Shown: positions 1 through 11,772 of the stretch, piece by piece | Numbering within the stretch: the stretch's first letter is position 1 | Layout of the letters: every line of letters starts with the position of its first letter | DNA from: Utricularia gibba | Lineage: Eukaryota; Streptophyta; Magnoliopsida; Lamiales; Lentibulariaceae | Direction of reading: 5' to 3' | Assembly (NCBI GenBank): GCA_002189035.1 | Contig: CM007990.1 | Span: 186,001 to 250,000, forward strand | Length of the DNA stretch: 64,000 nucleotides | Translations under genes and position numbers: made by a program | Notes under the pieces: model-generated | The model's database searches: none | The model's input: the letters and a program-made list of their open reading frames with translations, nothing else | What the model was told of the DNA's origin: nothing

Positions 1-91
1 TCAAACGCAAAACGGTTAGAGGACTGACTTCCCTTACTCCGGTGAACTCCAATTCTATTTTGATTCACAAACCCACTGGTTTTCTCAACAG

Positions 92-375
92 GTTACAACG
101 TTTGGTCTCCCTTCTTATACGCGAATAACGTGCCGATCGCGCCCTTCAACGGGCTGCAGCTCACTTCGGATCAAAACGCCGGCAGGGTGCCGATGGTGAT
201 CAATCTGAACACGCGCGTACGGTGGCGCGTGGGGCTCTTCATCTCCGGGAGATATCACTTCCACGTGACGTGCCCCACCACCATCCCAATCGGCAACCCC
301 GGCGGCTATGGAGTCCTCGTGCAAGGGAACGCCATCAAGTACCATCTCTCACAGAGCTGCAAAGTGGATGTCTGA
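92..375 (+). CDS. NDR1/HIN1-like (LEA_2) protein, 3' exon only
   Basis: This is the last exon of a gene that starts before the window. A good acceptor (ttttctcaacag) ends at 91, and the frame then runs open from VWSPFLYANNVPIAPFNG to TGA at 373-375. The C-terminal pattern (RVRWRVGLFISGRYHFHV, then VLVQGNAIKYHLSQSCKVDV) is the characteristic end of NDR1/HIN1-like proteins. These are membrane-anchored LEA_2-fold proteins linked to defence and stress. Most family members have no intron, so the acceptor is somewhat unusual. The frame is also open back to position 64, so an unspliced start further upstream is possible. The N-terminal membrane segment is not visible here. Confidence 0.75.
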
Positions 376-1961
376 AACACAAAACTACAGTAACTGCCAA
401 TTTATTTTACCTTTTTTTTTTTAAAAAAAAATGTTGTCTTCTACACAAAATTACAAACGATGTAACATTCCAGCATATGTGAAATCATATCTGATGGTTA
501 ATTCCAGATGAATTTCAATTTCCGCTACTAATTCTTCTGAAGAACACTCAAGAGTCCGATTTCTCACACCTTTTGCAGAAAAGGGCAAGATCAGTTCTCC
601 TCTTCTTCAAGAAGCCAACCCATTTGACTTAACATCGTGCCAACTCCTTTTTCAGTTCCCCTCGTTTCAAAAATTACTTCTTTACACGTGTTTAAAAATT
701 GGTGAACTCAGAAGTCCCCAAATAGGATTCTTCTTTCCGAAATATAAAATCAGAAAAAGCCGTACCAGTTCAATTCAAAATAGGGTGATGTTTAGCCATC
801 ACGACGCAATGCCATGTGATCAATCCCAATCAGCTTTTCTTCTCCTTTAAATAACAAAGATTCCCAACATAAAACCATTCTACCCATACAATAACAAGAA
901 TACGAATCATAAGGATAAGATGCCGAGATGGGTGTGGCGCAGCACGAAGAAGCTCAAGTAGCAAGCAAGCAACCGAGATGGGTGCCGAGGGCCACGTTAG
1001 TAGATGCTGATAATGTAAACGTATAGGCGACATAATGGAATGGGGGCGCATAATTATCCACCCTACGGCGGTAACCCTTAATTAACCTGATCGCATTTTT
1101 TTATCTTCTGGGCGATCTGAGGAACTGGAGCCCTCCCCTCCTGGACTGGAGACACCAGAACGAGCACTGAGCAGTGTGGTTGGTATTTGGGAGAACTTCG
1201 TTTTCGATAAATGTGTGGGGGTCGGTCTATTTGTTGTGTTATCGGGGAGGTTCGGTCGTCCTTTTCAATTGTCCATCGCCTCCAGATCTTCCATGGCTCC
1301 ATATCCTTGAAAGGACAAGGCAATTCCAAACACGTCGAGGAGAGGAGCGCTCATGTCTACACCCTACCCTCCTCCAATTGCTTGCTTTTCCATTCTATGT
1401 TGACTATGGCGATGCAAGATCTACAGCTATGATGGCAAGAAAGTAGCACCTTTTTTTTTTTTTTCTAACATCACGAGAAAACCTAGCTATGGTCCGAAAG
1501 AGAATCTCTCTTATCTGGGGAATTGGCTGACAACTGTGGGCCGGGATGGGCTCACTCGGTCTTGTCCAATTCACGGCACTAGAGATAAGCCCAGTTTGGA
1601 AATGGGCCCGAGTCCAGACGCGCAAAGGGGATTTACTTTTTGGTGTGCATTCCCGATTTTAGCCTCGGAAATGGGTAGGTAGATGAACGAACAGGATGCT
1701 GTTTCCGCATTCATCACCGCTGGCCACTTAACGAGAATTGATTGCGGCATTTGTCCGTTGCATTGTATTTTTCGTTCCGTGAGAACCGCAGGCGTCCCCA
1801 CGTCCGCCGCGACGGCTCAGAGAACGCGCCGTGGGGATCGGAAGACCGTATCGAATTTCAAAAAAAGTATTTTTCCCACGGCGGAGAACGTGAAACAATA
1901 ATGTCCAGCAAAAGAAGGCTGACGAGAGTAGAATGGGAATCGTTAAAAGTAGGAACAAGAA
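376..1961. other. Intergenic, 3' ends of two convergent NHL genes
   Basis: No gene is supported here. Poly-T/poly-A runs at 410-430 and 1451-1465 are low complexity. The short open frames on both strands have no recognisable domain, no consistent splice sites and no coding-like composition. Confidence 0.5.
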
Positions 1962-2687
1962 TCAACGCCAAACGAAATTGCACCTTTGCGATCGGAACGC
2001 AGCGGGGGCGGTGGTATTGGAAGTGAAGGGAATGTCCAAATTGCAGTCAATCCTCGGCCTAAAGCTCATGGATCTCACAATCCAGAATCTCAATCTGGAT
2101 CTGATTCGAAGCTGTACATCAATGCCGAAAACCCCGGAGTTCCTATCGCTGTCGTAGTTCGATAAACCGTCGCCTCCGAGAAGAAGGGTTGTTTGACCGG
2201 CGAATCGAGCAGTCACGTTGTTAATTGCACGCTGGCCCTGGTAGAACGGCGGTATTTCCGCGGTGGCAAACCTCTGACCTTGGTAAAAGGCGTCGGCGTC
2301 GATCTGGTCGTAGTAGATGCCGATACGGCTGTTGGTGTTCTGAATGGTGAGATTGAGAACCAAATTGTACTGGAGAGTATTATTGTTGCTGAGATTGAAA
2401 CCGGTGAGCGCCGCGTCGGAGGTGGTGAATCTCACGGCGTTTGGTCGAAATATCAGCCACAAGACAAAGATGACGATGCCGACTAGAACGAGGACCGTGC
2501 AGAGGATTTGGAAGATGCAGGTGCATATTAGGTTGGCAATGCAGCTGCAGCAGCAAGTGAAGGGATTACAGCAGCACCCGTCTCCTCCTCGGCTTCTCCC
2601 TGGACGATAATAAGTCGCCTGCGGCGGAGGCACCGCCGGCCCGAAGTAACCGCCGTTCAGATAAGATTGTTGCTTTATTTCTCCCAT
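1962..2687 (-). CDS. NDR1/HIN1-like (LEA_2) protein, complete
   Basis: A single-exon gene of 241 residues. The start was chosen at MGEIKQQSYLNGGYFGP (2687). An in-frame ATG eight codons upstream (2711) exists, but family members usually begin close to this YFGP/YYGP motif. Layout: proline/glycine-rich cytosolic N-terminus (about 1-37); cysteine cluster (CCCNPFTCCCSC, about 38-49) likely for acylation or membrane proximity; one hydrophobic membrane segment (about 60-82); LEA_2 domain (about 95-230) with several N-glycosylation sequons. Family members such as NDR1 and NHL10 sit at the plasma membrane and act in pathogen and wound responses. It converges with the partial NHL gene at 92-375 but is clearly divergent from it, so the pair is not a recent tandem copy. 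Confidence 0.85.
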   Translation of the reverse strand: MGEIKQQSYLNGGYFGPAVPPPQATYYRPGRSRGGDGCCCNPFTCCCSCIANLICTCIFQILCTVLVLVGIVIFVLWLIFRPNAVRFTTSDAALTGFNLSNNNTLQYNLVLNLTIQNTNSRIGIYYDQIDADAFYQGQRFATAEIPPFYQGQRAINNVTARFAGQTTLLLGGDGLSNYDSDRNSGVFGIDVQLRIRSRLRFWIVRSMSFRPRIDCNLDIPFTSNTTAPAAFRSQRCNFVWR

Positions 2688-4638
2688 CACCAAATTGAAG
2701 CAACGGAACAATAATCAGTGTTCGGAATTTAAAATGAGGTATACGTTATGCGGATCTCCCATACGACGACGTTTAGAGGAGAACTGTCGCATTTTGTATT
2801 CTGGGCTCCACTTGTAAACGCAAGCCCAACAACACCGACTAGATGAAGTAAATAACATTTACCCCTCGCCGGCGCCGTCGAAACACTAGGAGTGGTGTAC
2901 GGCGTAGTATCCGTACTTTCGCCGTCGTCTCCCACAAGTGTACCTACCTTTTGTCAATTTGAAACAATCTTTCAGTCTAAGCGCACTCGCGGCTGTTTCT
3001 GTCAGAAGACACCGCTGCTTCTCCGCTCATCGTGAAGCATCAACTTCAATGACAACCGCTTCCAATTATTTCCGATTGGAATTCGCGCATCGATGAGGTT
3101 AATTTCGTCGCGGTGAGCGCGATCCCGAAGCGCCGCCGCCACTCATTCTGTTGTGCTCAGCTGCAACAGGGTGATTCTTTTCTCCCGATGGTAAAGTGGA
3201 CTTACTTTTTCTGTAGTTCGTAATATCTAATGGATGGAACATTAACCAGCTTTCACCTCTTCTCTTACCCAATGCAGCTTCGAGACTATGATTTCTGATA
3301 CGTATTTTTGTACAAGTAAAATCGTTATCACAGAGAGCCCGCTGCAACAGTTACCTCAGGTAAACGTCAAATGTACATTCTGCATTTATAACAGATTCAA
3401 TTTCGAATTCGAACGTTGTGGCGGTTTAACAGGCCCAAGAATGTTGGGTGGTTGTAGTTCATCCACCCATCCCAGGAGGCCCATTACCACCACCACGACG
3501 ACCCTTGCTCTTGGTTCTTCCTCCAAAAGAAAGGACACACAGTGCTTGTCATTCGGGGTTATGATTCTGCCCACTGCTTTTCGTTTTCACATGACTTGAA
3601 CTAAACGACGTTGCAAATAATGGATGCGATGCCATAGATGGAGGAGGGGGAGGAATACTCAGAAAGCAATGAATACGGAAAAAGGCAAAGGCGTTTTAAA
3701 GGCGGAGGAGGGATTAAAGTTGTCTTTTCGTTTTGCAGTCCACGAACGAGTGTCAAAAGAGCAGCTTTTTCTCGCCCAAAGGGCGCCCACTTTCCACCAC
3801 CTCCTGCATCTTTGCATCATCCACTCGCAGGCAGGTTTCCATTTCATTCCACTCCTCCACACCCAGGCCAGGTGGTTTGGTTAGGTTAGTTTTCCCAGCA
3901 TCCTAAACCTCGTCTCCACAGCCATCCATAGCTGTGTCCAGGGATCGGAGATCATCCTCCCACCCGCTCATTAGTCGCCAGGATTGATTACGACGCTAAT
4001 CCTGGTGTAATAAAGTGGGAAAGCGCACAGCCTCCATTCCATTCCACCGGGATGATGCATGCTTTTGGAGATTGTTGGACTATCAATCATCAACCCACAA
4101 TCAATTACCACCGGCTTTTCGACATAATACTTACTATAAAGTAGTCACGGCATTAAGTACAGTTCCTTTGTTTAAAGAGATCATCCCAGGACCTGCCACG
4201 TCCTCCAACACCAATCTTAAACGAACCAACCGGATTGTTTCTAAATTTAGAATGTTCCAGTCTATGAATTTGATCATAACGCATATTAGAGGATGGAAAT
4301 TTTTCTAATTGGTCTGATTTTTGAATTCATTTTAGTATACAGCTTCCGTGATTGATTATCGGATAAGAATGGGGCTGTGATGAACCAAAACATGCATTTA
4401 GAGATATGGTATCATTGTTCCACTTTCAAGATATGGGTCTGGAAAAGTTATTCCATCTCTCAAAAGCCGCGCTTTCTTTTAATTTCAGATAAAAACGGGG
4501 ATTTTCGCCCGATCGGAGGGCCGTTTTCGAAGGACTAACAACTGTTTCGGACAATTTGATCGATGATTTGCAAGGGAAATCACACCAACTAAGAAGCGCT
4601 TTACAGGATTGGTTAAAGCGGAAATGTTTCTACATGTC
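2688..4638. other. Intergenic
   Basis: No supported gene. A minus-strand open stretch at 2729-2935 (GDDGESTDTTPYTTPSVSTA) has exon-like composition and a GT after it. There is no room for downstream exons before the NHL gene, so I do not call it. Confidence 0.45.
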
Positions 4639-6284
4639 CTAGAGTTTAAACACCGGGCCCTGGTCAAGACTTCCACGTATCCCCAGTTCTGCATCACCGC
4701 CCTGGATCTCGAGAGTTTCGTCGTCTAAACGAGCGTTTAAGTCCAGTTCAACATGAGATGATACGGATCCGTTTTCGAGCCTCTTTGTCCTCCGCGAGCA
4801 GGCGGTTTCCGGTGATCCATTGTCAACGGCACTCTTCGGTGACGTTTCCATTACTTCGCTGGAGGAAACAGAGTTGATGGATGTGAAAATGTTGCATTCC
4901 CAACGCTGATTAGTATTCTGTTTGTCGGTGGAAAAGTGGAAAGAATTTGATGAAGCGGAAGGGAATGTCGGGCCAAAAGAAAACGTTTCAGGCTCGGCTG
5001 GGAATTTCGTCGACCACTTGGTGGTGTCCTCATCCTCTGCACCTACTACAGAAGCTTCCAAGTCTTCGCCTCTGGATATTAAAAAAAACAGACCAATGAA
5101 AATGAGGATGAAAAGCAGTGAAATTGTTGATTTTGATGCATGATCCAACATACCCAGAATGTGAAATGAGACTCAGACCCAAACTATTAGCAGGAACAGT
5201 TACTGGGTGAAGTCCCCATATTGATTCGAGCGAGCGGCAGCCGTTTTTGCATCTCATGTAAGTTTGAAACGTAGCGATTCCCATTAGCCAAAATCGCCCA
5301 ATTTCTCCGACATCCGAGACCAATCTCCCGATCTCCATAATCATGTACTCTACACAGCTTCTGTAGTAATCATTTTCTCGCTCTATGTTTACAGTGTAAT
5401 GGCTGATCCAATTCAAATCTCCCAAGTATAAAACGACCCCTTTTCCGGCGAGACCCTGAACCAAGTTACTCAATTCCATCATTTTCCGGCGACCCAAGTC
5501 GCCATCGAGATCGCAGAAGGAATGCAGAGGAGGGATGGTTACGAATTTCACGTTTCTGAAATCTTCAACTACTTCTTCCATATCAACCAAATTCATCAGC
5601 TCCTTGATTGTAGCTTCCAGCTTTGAAATGCATTCTCCTACTATGACGAAACTCCGTCTTCTTCTGTTGGTGATCAGTGCCTCAATAATGGAGTACACAT
5701 CGTGTCTCCTAATTGCGGAACAGGGATTGTTGAGTTTGACATCTTGCTTTCATTTGATTTCTGGGAACTCATCTCCAAAGAAACCGCCTTTTCAACATTC
5801 GATTTGATTCGGGAGCTGCAGAAGCCAGCTTCCTTCATAACTCTGCTGACACTGGGATCATCCAGTATGGACACGATCAGCTGCTCGAGTTCGATTTTCG
5901 ATACACTCAACTGCTTCTGACTCTCAACCGCTCCGCGGCGGTGGTGAGCTTGAGCCCTTTTGAAAGCTGCAGCGAGAGCGTTCGAGGGTGACGGGTAACA
6001 TCGCCGGCCGATGACCGCGTCGGCCGTGGAGGAGGACGAAGAGGGGAGGCGGTTAAGAGCAACGCTGAAACAGAGCTCGAGAGCCTTGCACTGAAGAGGA
6101 TGTGAATTGGATTGCAAGCAGGCTGCTCGAAGTACCCCGGCTGCCTCCGACAGCATGGTGGTGGCGACGTGGAGGGGGTCACCTGTGCATGCCCTCGCCT
6201 CCGCGCGAGATCCACCGCCTGTTTCACCACCGCGGCAGCCTCCCCGCGGAGAGATTGATGTCCCCCATAACCTCGTGGTTTCAT
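4639..6284 (-). pseudogene. SMXL/D53-like (SMAX1-LIKE) gene, frame-broken and lacking the central ATPase
   Basis: SMXL proteins are Clp/HSP101-related repressors removed during karrikin or strigolactone signalling. Exon 1 (6284-5154) begins with a Clp-N repeat: [19 protein letters not shown], then in another frame [20 protein letters not shown] and [22 protein letters not shown]1 region follows (RSFVIVGE, KGVVLYLGDLNWI, IGRFWLMGIATFQTYMRC, IWGLHPVTVPA). A clean intron (5153-5072) leads to a C-terminal exon (5071-4639) with an EAR-like LDLN. Two -1 breaks occur: one at the G5 run 6174-6178, where one more base restores [12 protein letters not shown], and one near 5695-5706. In functional homologues several hundred residues, including the D2 Walker motifs, lie between GLHPVTVPA and the EAR tail. 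Here the intron bridges that gap. It is either a decayed paralogue or a short-form gene with consensus errors. Confidence 0.75.
5072..5153 (-). other. Intron of the SMXL-like gene
   Basis: Donor GG|GTATGTT and acceptor TATCCAG| keep the frame (SHSG-GEDLEA). The splice signals are intact even though the exon before it has frame breaks. Confidence 0.6.
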
Positions 6285-7330
6285 ATTCCCACCTTCCGTT
6301 GCCCGCTCCCCTCCTGCAACTCTATATTTAAGTGGGATCTCATTCCTCCCAAGTCCACCCCTTCCTCAACATGAATTCATTAGAAAATACAGTCAAAACC
6401 CACTCACAAACAACATCACTTTGCCTGACACTCACATTAAACTACAATTTTGTTTTTTAAAACTCAACAATACCCTGTTTATTGGAATTGTTGTGCATAT
6501 AATTTTTCCTTCGCAGTGAGCTTAACAGAAATTGGAAAAATTCCATGGCAAAAAGCAAGAGAAAGGGAGAATATTCCCAGAGAATCTTAGGGTTAGCGTC
6601 TGCAAGTGGATATGTACGTAAAGGCGCAGAGTTCTTTTCATGGAGTCCGACTGGAGTAACATAACACCGTGTTTCAAGAATACCGTTTCCAAAAACAGGA
6701 GAAGGTGGAATCCATGTTGTCACATTTCAGCACCGCCAAAGGCAACTCGCCTTTACTCCGTTTCACTATTGCTCTTTGACCCCCCCGCACACTTGTTAAA
6801 TTACATTATCCCCTCCTATCTTTTGTTTTTAATGCAAATCATGCCTATCTTCTTTCGTAGTGGGACAACACCATCCCTTCCCCAAACTTTTTGGTTATTT
6901 GATTTAATGCCGCATCTTTTTGATATTCAAGTTATGTGGAGTGGGATGTGCTATTGGAAAAGGGAGACACAGCATACTGCTTTTACAGGGAGCCAAATAT
7001 CGCAGTATTCGAGGCGTTCCAAAGGCATAAACTTTGCATGCATGAGACATGGAACGTGCTTTCGCTGCTTAGAGAATGGTACTTGAAAGCTTTATCAAAA
7101 AATGGCTAACTTTCTCCTACAAAAGGCGTTCATCTTGAGGGTGGGCTTCATGATTCTCTCTCAGTGGGGTTAGAGGTTGGGCCGGGGTTCTATTGGGTTG
7201 CTAGAGGCCCAATAGTTATAAGGCGAGAATACCGTCGATTCCTAGTTCACATTTGGCCCGGATCGAAGGGCACGGGCGGTTTAAACTCACGGAAAGCGAC
7301 GGAATATCGGAGACAGCTAAGACGAAAAAC
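6285..7330. other. Intergenic; promoter side of two divergent genes
   Basis: This is the upstream region shared by the minus-strand SMXL-like gene and the plus-strand Expp1-like gene. A TATA-like tctatatttaag lies at 6321-6332 in front of the SMXL start (plus-strand reading). I see no further coding signal. Confidence 0.4.
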
Positions 7331-8523
7331 ATGGCGATTCCGGGGTTGTGGATTGCGTTGCTGGTAGCATTTTCCGGCGTATTGTCCATCGGCGGATCGC
7401 GCAGCAGCGACACAAATACCGTCTTCTCCCCGTGTTCGGACGCCGTCGTGCAGAGGTCCGATGGGTTCACATTCGGTATCGCTTTCTCAGCGATGGGCTC
7501 TTTTTTATGGAACAACTCACTACATCTGTCTCCGTGCGACCGCCGCCTGTCGCTCTCTTCCGGCGGCTCGCAGATCTCTGTTTTCCGCCCTAGGATGGAT
7601 GAAATCTCGCTGCTTACTGTCAACACCTCCAGTTTCCAACCGGTAACATACTTTTTAGATTTGTAAATGGTTGGTTCTCCTCCTGATTAGGCTTACTAGG
7701 TTAGTTTGGGAATGGGGATTAATTTAACTTGCTAGGGAGGTGCCGGGGATTAATTTAACTTGCTAGGGAGATGCCTATTGCATAATTTTGCTGACTGTTT
7801 TGAAGGCTACAGGAATGATGCATCTACCGCATTTAGTTATACTCTTTTTCAAACTGACAATGGAAAATACTGACCTGCAGCATAATTCACCCTCTCTAGG
7901 AGACTTATAGTAGCACTATGACTTGGATCTGATTGGGCTAACTTTGTTAAGTTGAATCCCTGTGCCTGTGATTCTTCAGGTGTGCATTTTATGCTTCAAT
8001 GGTTTTTTGTTAACTGCAGGATTCTGTGGGTGGCTACATGGTAGCATTTGCGGGACGAAGATACGCTGCAAGATCAGCTCCTGCATTTGTTGCAAACGCT
8101 ACATTTACTGTTACCAGTTTCACCCTTGTGAGAACCAACCACAACCTGATGCAACAATCTTCACCATAAGAGTTCACTTTTATGGCTAAAATGGTGCTTG
8201 TTTTGTGCAAGGTTCTTGATTTTAGGAAGGGCAGACTCCAAAACTTGTTCTTCAAACGAGATGGCTGTGCATCCTGCTCTGGTAGATCCAACTTTGTTTG
8301 TCTCAACAACCAAGATTGTGCCATCAGAACCACCAACTGCCGCAACCGAGGTGGGTCCGTAGATTGCAGCATCGGCATTCAGCTGACATTTTCTGGCACT
8401 GATAGGCACCAGAGAGTTCTCAATTCTTGGTACGAGGTTCAAAATCTGCGGCAGTATTCTCTCTTTGGCCTCTATTCCAATCTCAGAGACTCTCTTACTA
8501 GCCAATATAACAGATTCTTTTGA
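7331..8523 (+). CDS. Expp1-like conserved plant secreted protein
   Basis: Three exons, 7331-7642, 8020-8127 and 8212-8523, join in phase 0 to give about 243 residues. Residues 1-23 form a signal peptide (MAIPGLWIALLVAFSGVLS). The C-terminal third has a cysteine-rich block (RDGCASCSGRSNFVCLNNQD, then CAIRTTNCRNRGGSVDC) and ends WYEVQNLRQYSLFGLYSNLR...YNRFF. I recognise this tail from the plant-wide family annotated as Expp1 or expressed protein (Arabidopsis At3g44150 type). Its biochemical function is not known to me. Intron 1 contains a short tandem duplication (ggggattaatttaacttg at about 7716 and 7748). It converges with the WVD2-like gene. Confidence 0.8.
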
Positions 8524-8784
8524 TGTGTTTTTTCGAACCCTGTTCATTGAGTGTGTTTGTACCGAGAAGTTCAACGTTTGTGTGTAATTTTCCCCTCTAT
8601 GTATGTGTGTTGATTGAATCTCATTGCCATTAAGCCTCAATGACGTGCCGTCATGTGATGGTCAAAGATAGAAAAGAATGATTTCATGACAGAGAAAGTG
8701 AATCGTCTTATGAAACACATTTGTATGCAAACGCAAAGAAAACCACCATACACTCATTCATTCACACAACTGATACGCCAGACT

Positions 8785-10151
8785 TCAAACTTGAGCAAAG
8801 TTTTCACCCAGAATTAACTCACTTGGGTGTGAATCGATGTCACCAGAACCAGCTTTCTTCTCCCCTTTCTGCTCGCCCTTAGCATCGTCCGCGCAAAGAT
8901 TCGTCCCTGCCAGGAGCTCCGCGTTTGCTTCGGTTATCAATGGGGGAGTTTTCTTTACTTCTGCTTCATCGGTTTCCACCCTTCTTGCACGATCACGAGG
9001 TTTCGAGAGTTTCTTTGGAGCTGCCGAGAGATCATTGTTTCCTGGCGTGCCACTGGGCACGAGAGATGTTCCTTTCTGCTTTCCAAGCTTAGGAGACTTG
9101 GGGCGCGTAGTGGGGATCTGGAGAATAATGCAACGAACTTACAACGAAGTAGCCAAATAAAACAGATTATAGCAAGTCAAGGTCAGTGGTTGCCTTCTTC
9201 AATTCAGGTTTCGGAGGAGGTTCCTTGTAGAAATTTGGCAAAGGGGTGGCCTTGAACTTCAAGCTCTTTCTCAGACGCTTTATGTCAGCCTCTTGATTCT
9301 CCTGTAAGAAAATAGAACAAACCATTGAGACGATGAACCAATGACAAACTATGCCCCGAGCTAGTTGTTTTGGCATTAGATTTCCAAACACAGTGAACAA
9401 AAACTCAAATCACAAATCACCAGCATACAGAACATGCACTCTATCTTTAAGGAAGAACCTTAGATTTCGCTTGTAGATTGGTCTTTTCGGCTTCTTGCGC
9501 TTGTATTTTCTCCTCAATCTTTGAAAAGAACTGATACGAAAAGCACCCACTTACCATCTATAACCAGTAAAATAACAAGATGGCCCGACAAGGAGAATTT
9601 AGATGCATGACTACCTGTTTTCGTCGTTCAGCTCGCTCTTCCAACCTGAAAAAGAAGTGTGAAACATTGCTCCTCTGCTGCTGAGAAGAAAGAGCTTTGC
9701 CCCTGAAAATCCATGTACGTAGACCCATCAAGAGATCAAGTAGGTTTAAAAGGATCAAGAACTAAGAACTAGAATTTATTTCAGTACATTGTGACGCCAT
9801 GACCCCCTTTTCCTCAATTCCCATTTCACCATTTCTGGCCAAACGTGGTATGTTTGAACCCCTAGATGAAGTAGTCACGACAGTCTTATCTTTTGCACCA
9901 TTTTTCGGAGATTCCCTGATCTTAGATGTACAGTTTATCTTTTCACTGCGTTTAAATCCAGCTGACAGTTCGGAATCAGACTGATTCTTAGCAGATTTTC
10001 CATAACTTTTAGCCTCGTTTGCCTCCGACGCATCGACGGCGGTGAGGGCCTTGATCTCCTTCTTCAAGTCTTCCGACGAAAATTGAGAGCCATTGTTCTC
10101 AAAGACAACACGCTTTTCATCTTCAATAGAAGGCCCATTTTCAGATTCCAT
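8785..10151 (-). CDS. WVD2-like protein with TPX2 domain (microtubule binding)
   Basis: Five exons on the minus strand: 10151-about 9788, 9702-9615, 9530-9459, 9301-9194, 9117-8785. The core is the plant TPX2/WVD2 domain: [52 protein letters not shown], then [27 protein letters not shown]2-like proteins bundle cortical microtubules and affect anisotropic growth. The last intron (9193-9118) begins with GC, and using it gives exactly [14 protein letters not shown]. The exon 1/exon 2 junction is uncertain: the only good donor (9787) leaves the frame one base short, which could be another lost base in exon 1. The acidic N-terminus is low complexity. A 5'-UTR intron acceptor (tatctttacag) lies just before the ATG. 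Confidence 0.85.
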
Positions 10152-11038
10152 TGCTGCGAAATGCAGTTGCCCTGTAAAGATAAGAAAACCGGAGATTTTC
10201 ATCAGAGTGCCGCCGATCAAAGAAAACTAAGCCCAGATCCATTTCCCAGAACTAAAGAAAGATCAACTGAGAGATAGAGAGATCGCAATCTCCCATTTAA
10301 ACTCCACTGAAATGAAAATAAACCCAAAACCAAACCTCCGCCAACTTTATAGATCACCCCAAGAGGTAGAAATCCCAGTAATCAAACAGGATCAGAAAAC
10401 ACATCTCGCCCACCCCCTAACAAATCAGATTTACCAGTAGAAATGAATCTGCAAACAAGGAATCAATCAACGAATCTGAATGGCGCATTTATCTTCCTCC
10501 CCCCCGTTGAGCAGTTTTCCCAAATCCTCCCCGCCGACGGCCGTCAATGAGCCAATGACACATCAGTGATACCCCACTTACATATATGAGGTGGCTCTTC
10601 CAAAAAAAAGAAAAGAAAAACAAATTATTATGACTTTGCACGCATACTGAGATGAGGTGTCCTGTTCGTGATTGCCTGCCCTGACGGTTCAAGATGCCAT
10701 TAACAGAACTAGGAGCGGTTATGGGGTTGCGCGCTCGGAGTAGTCGTGATCGTCGGCGCAGTCCGTCCGGTCCTATACAACGATGCTGACGACCGGGCCC
10801 ACGCGTCAGCTTCCCTAACCTACCACCGTGAGCTGTCCACATCAGCGGTGGAGCCGGCAAGCTGGTGGCTTGAGCGAAGTGCATATACTAAGGACCGGTC
10901 TTGTATTGCCCGTGTCGTGTGTCATGCCCGCGTTGTATTTATATTAATCAATTTATTTATTCACCATCATTCGCATACACACGTCATCTTTCTATACTGT
11001 GCATTGCTGATGTTCTTATTCCCCTTCCTTCCGGTCAT
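10152..11038. other. Intergenic (5' UTR of WVD2-like gene and its promoter)
   Basis: Contains the likely 5' UTR and UTR intron of the WVD2-like gene. I see no additional gene. Confidence 0.4.
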
Positions 11039-11772
11039 CTACGTCGTCGTCTTCTTCGGTAGCCTCACGATCAGAACAGGGCACTTGGCGTGGTGCACGC
11101 AGTAATCACTCACGCTTCCCAGAAACGCCCTGCGCTTCCAAGAAAAAGTAACCATCAGAAGCATTCACACGACAACTGCTTACACAAATTCGACAGCTCG
11201 CCTCTTGATCTGCCCTAGCCCGCGGCTGCCCACGACCAGGAGATTGATTTTCATCTCTTCCACGGCGGAGCAAATCTTGTCCTTCGGGTCGCCCTCGAGA
11301 ATAAGGGTCTTCGCGTTCACCTGCGTCCATCGACAAGGCCAAAACCATAGGTTCATATATATAAACAGCTGATTGAAAAAAAATAAGAAGAAATTTTAGA
11401 GCATACCGATTTCTCCTTGCAGAGATCGTATGCACGGGAGAGTATTCTAGCGGCGTTCTCTTCTTGAGCCTTACTCGCAGATTCAACCACTGGATTCACG
11501 ATTCATACTACTGAGTAATTCTGTATAATTTACATGATCAATCCCAGACCTTAGATTTTTCAGTTACCGTGTCCGCTGGGGAAAGCGTAACGAGGCATGG
11601 GCTCCATTACATGGACGACGGTCAAAATTTGTGAAGGGCGTTTGATGATCGTATCCAGAGTCCACTGGAGAGAGCTGAAGCTGTCGTCACTGTCGTCGAT
11701 CGCCACCATCACGTGCATCGGCTTCTCTTCTTCGGCTGCCGCCGGTTCTTTGCCGGGAACCTCCGTCTCCAT
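11039..11772 (-). CDS. Universal stress protein A-like (USP), ATP-binding type
   Basis: Four exons, 11772-11568, 11489-11407, 11320-11202 and 11129-11039, total 498 bases, giving 165 residues, the usual USP length. It shows the Usp fold start (HVMVAIDDSDDSFSSLQWTL), VVHVMEPMP, and the ATP-binding G-2x-G-9x-G-S motif (GSRGLGQIKRAFLGSVSDYC). It ends HHAKCPVLIVRLPKK. These small cytosolic proteins respond to drought, hypoxia and other stresses. The last intron fits the family only if it is read as a GC-AG intron (11201-11130, AAGAG|GCGAGC). A GT donor seven codons later would also keep the frame but would insert RRAVEFV into the ATP-binding loop. Confidence 0.88.

Noticed and set aside
2729-3347. 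Two minus-strand exon-like pieces (GDDGESTDTTPYTTP and the stretch at 3099-3347)
   Set aside because: They cannot be joined in frame and no downstream exon fits before the NHL gene at 2687.
4639-5151. Membrane-protein reading of the SMXL tail (MLDHASKSTISLLFILIFIG...)
   Set aside because: The hydrophobic part is the intron read through; splicing 5154 to 5071 explains it.
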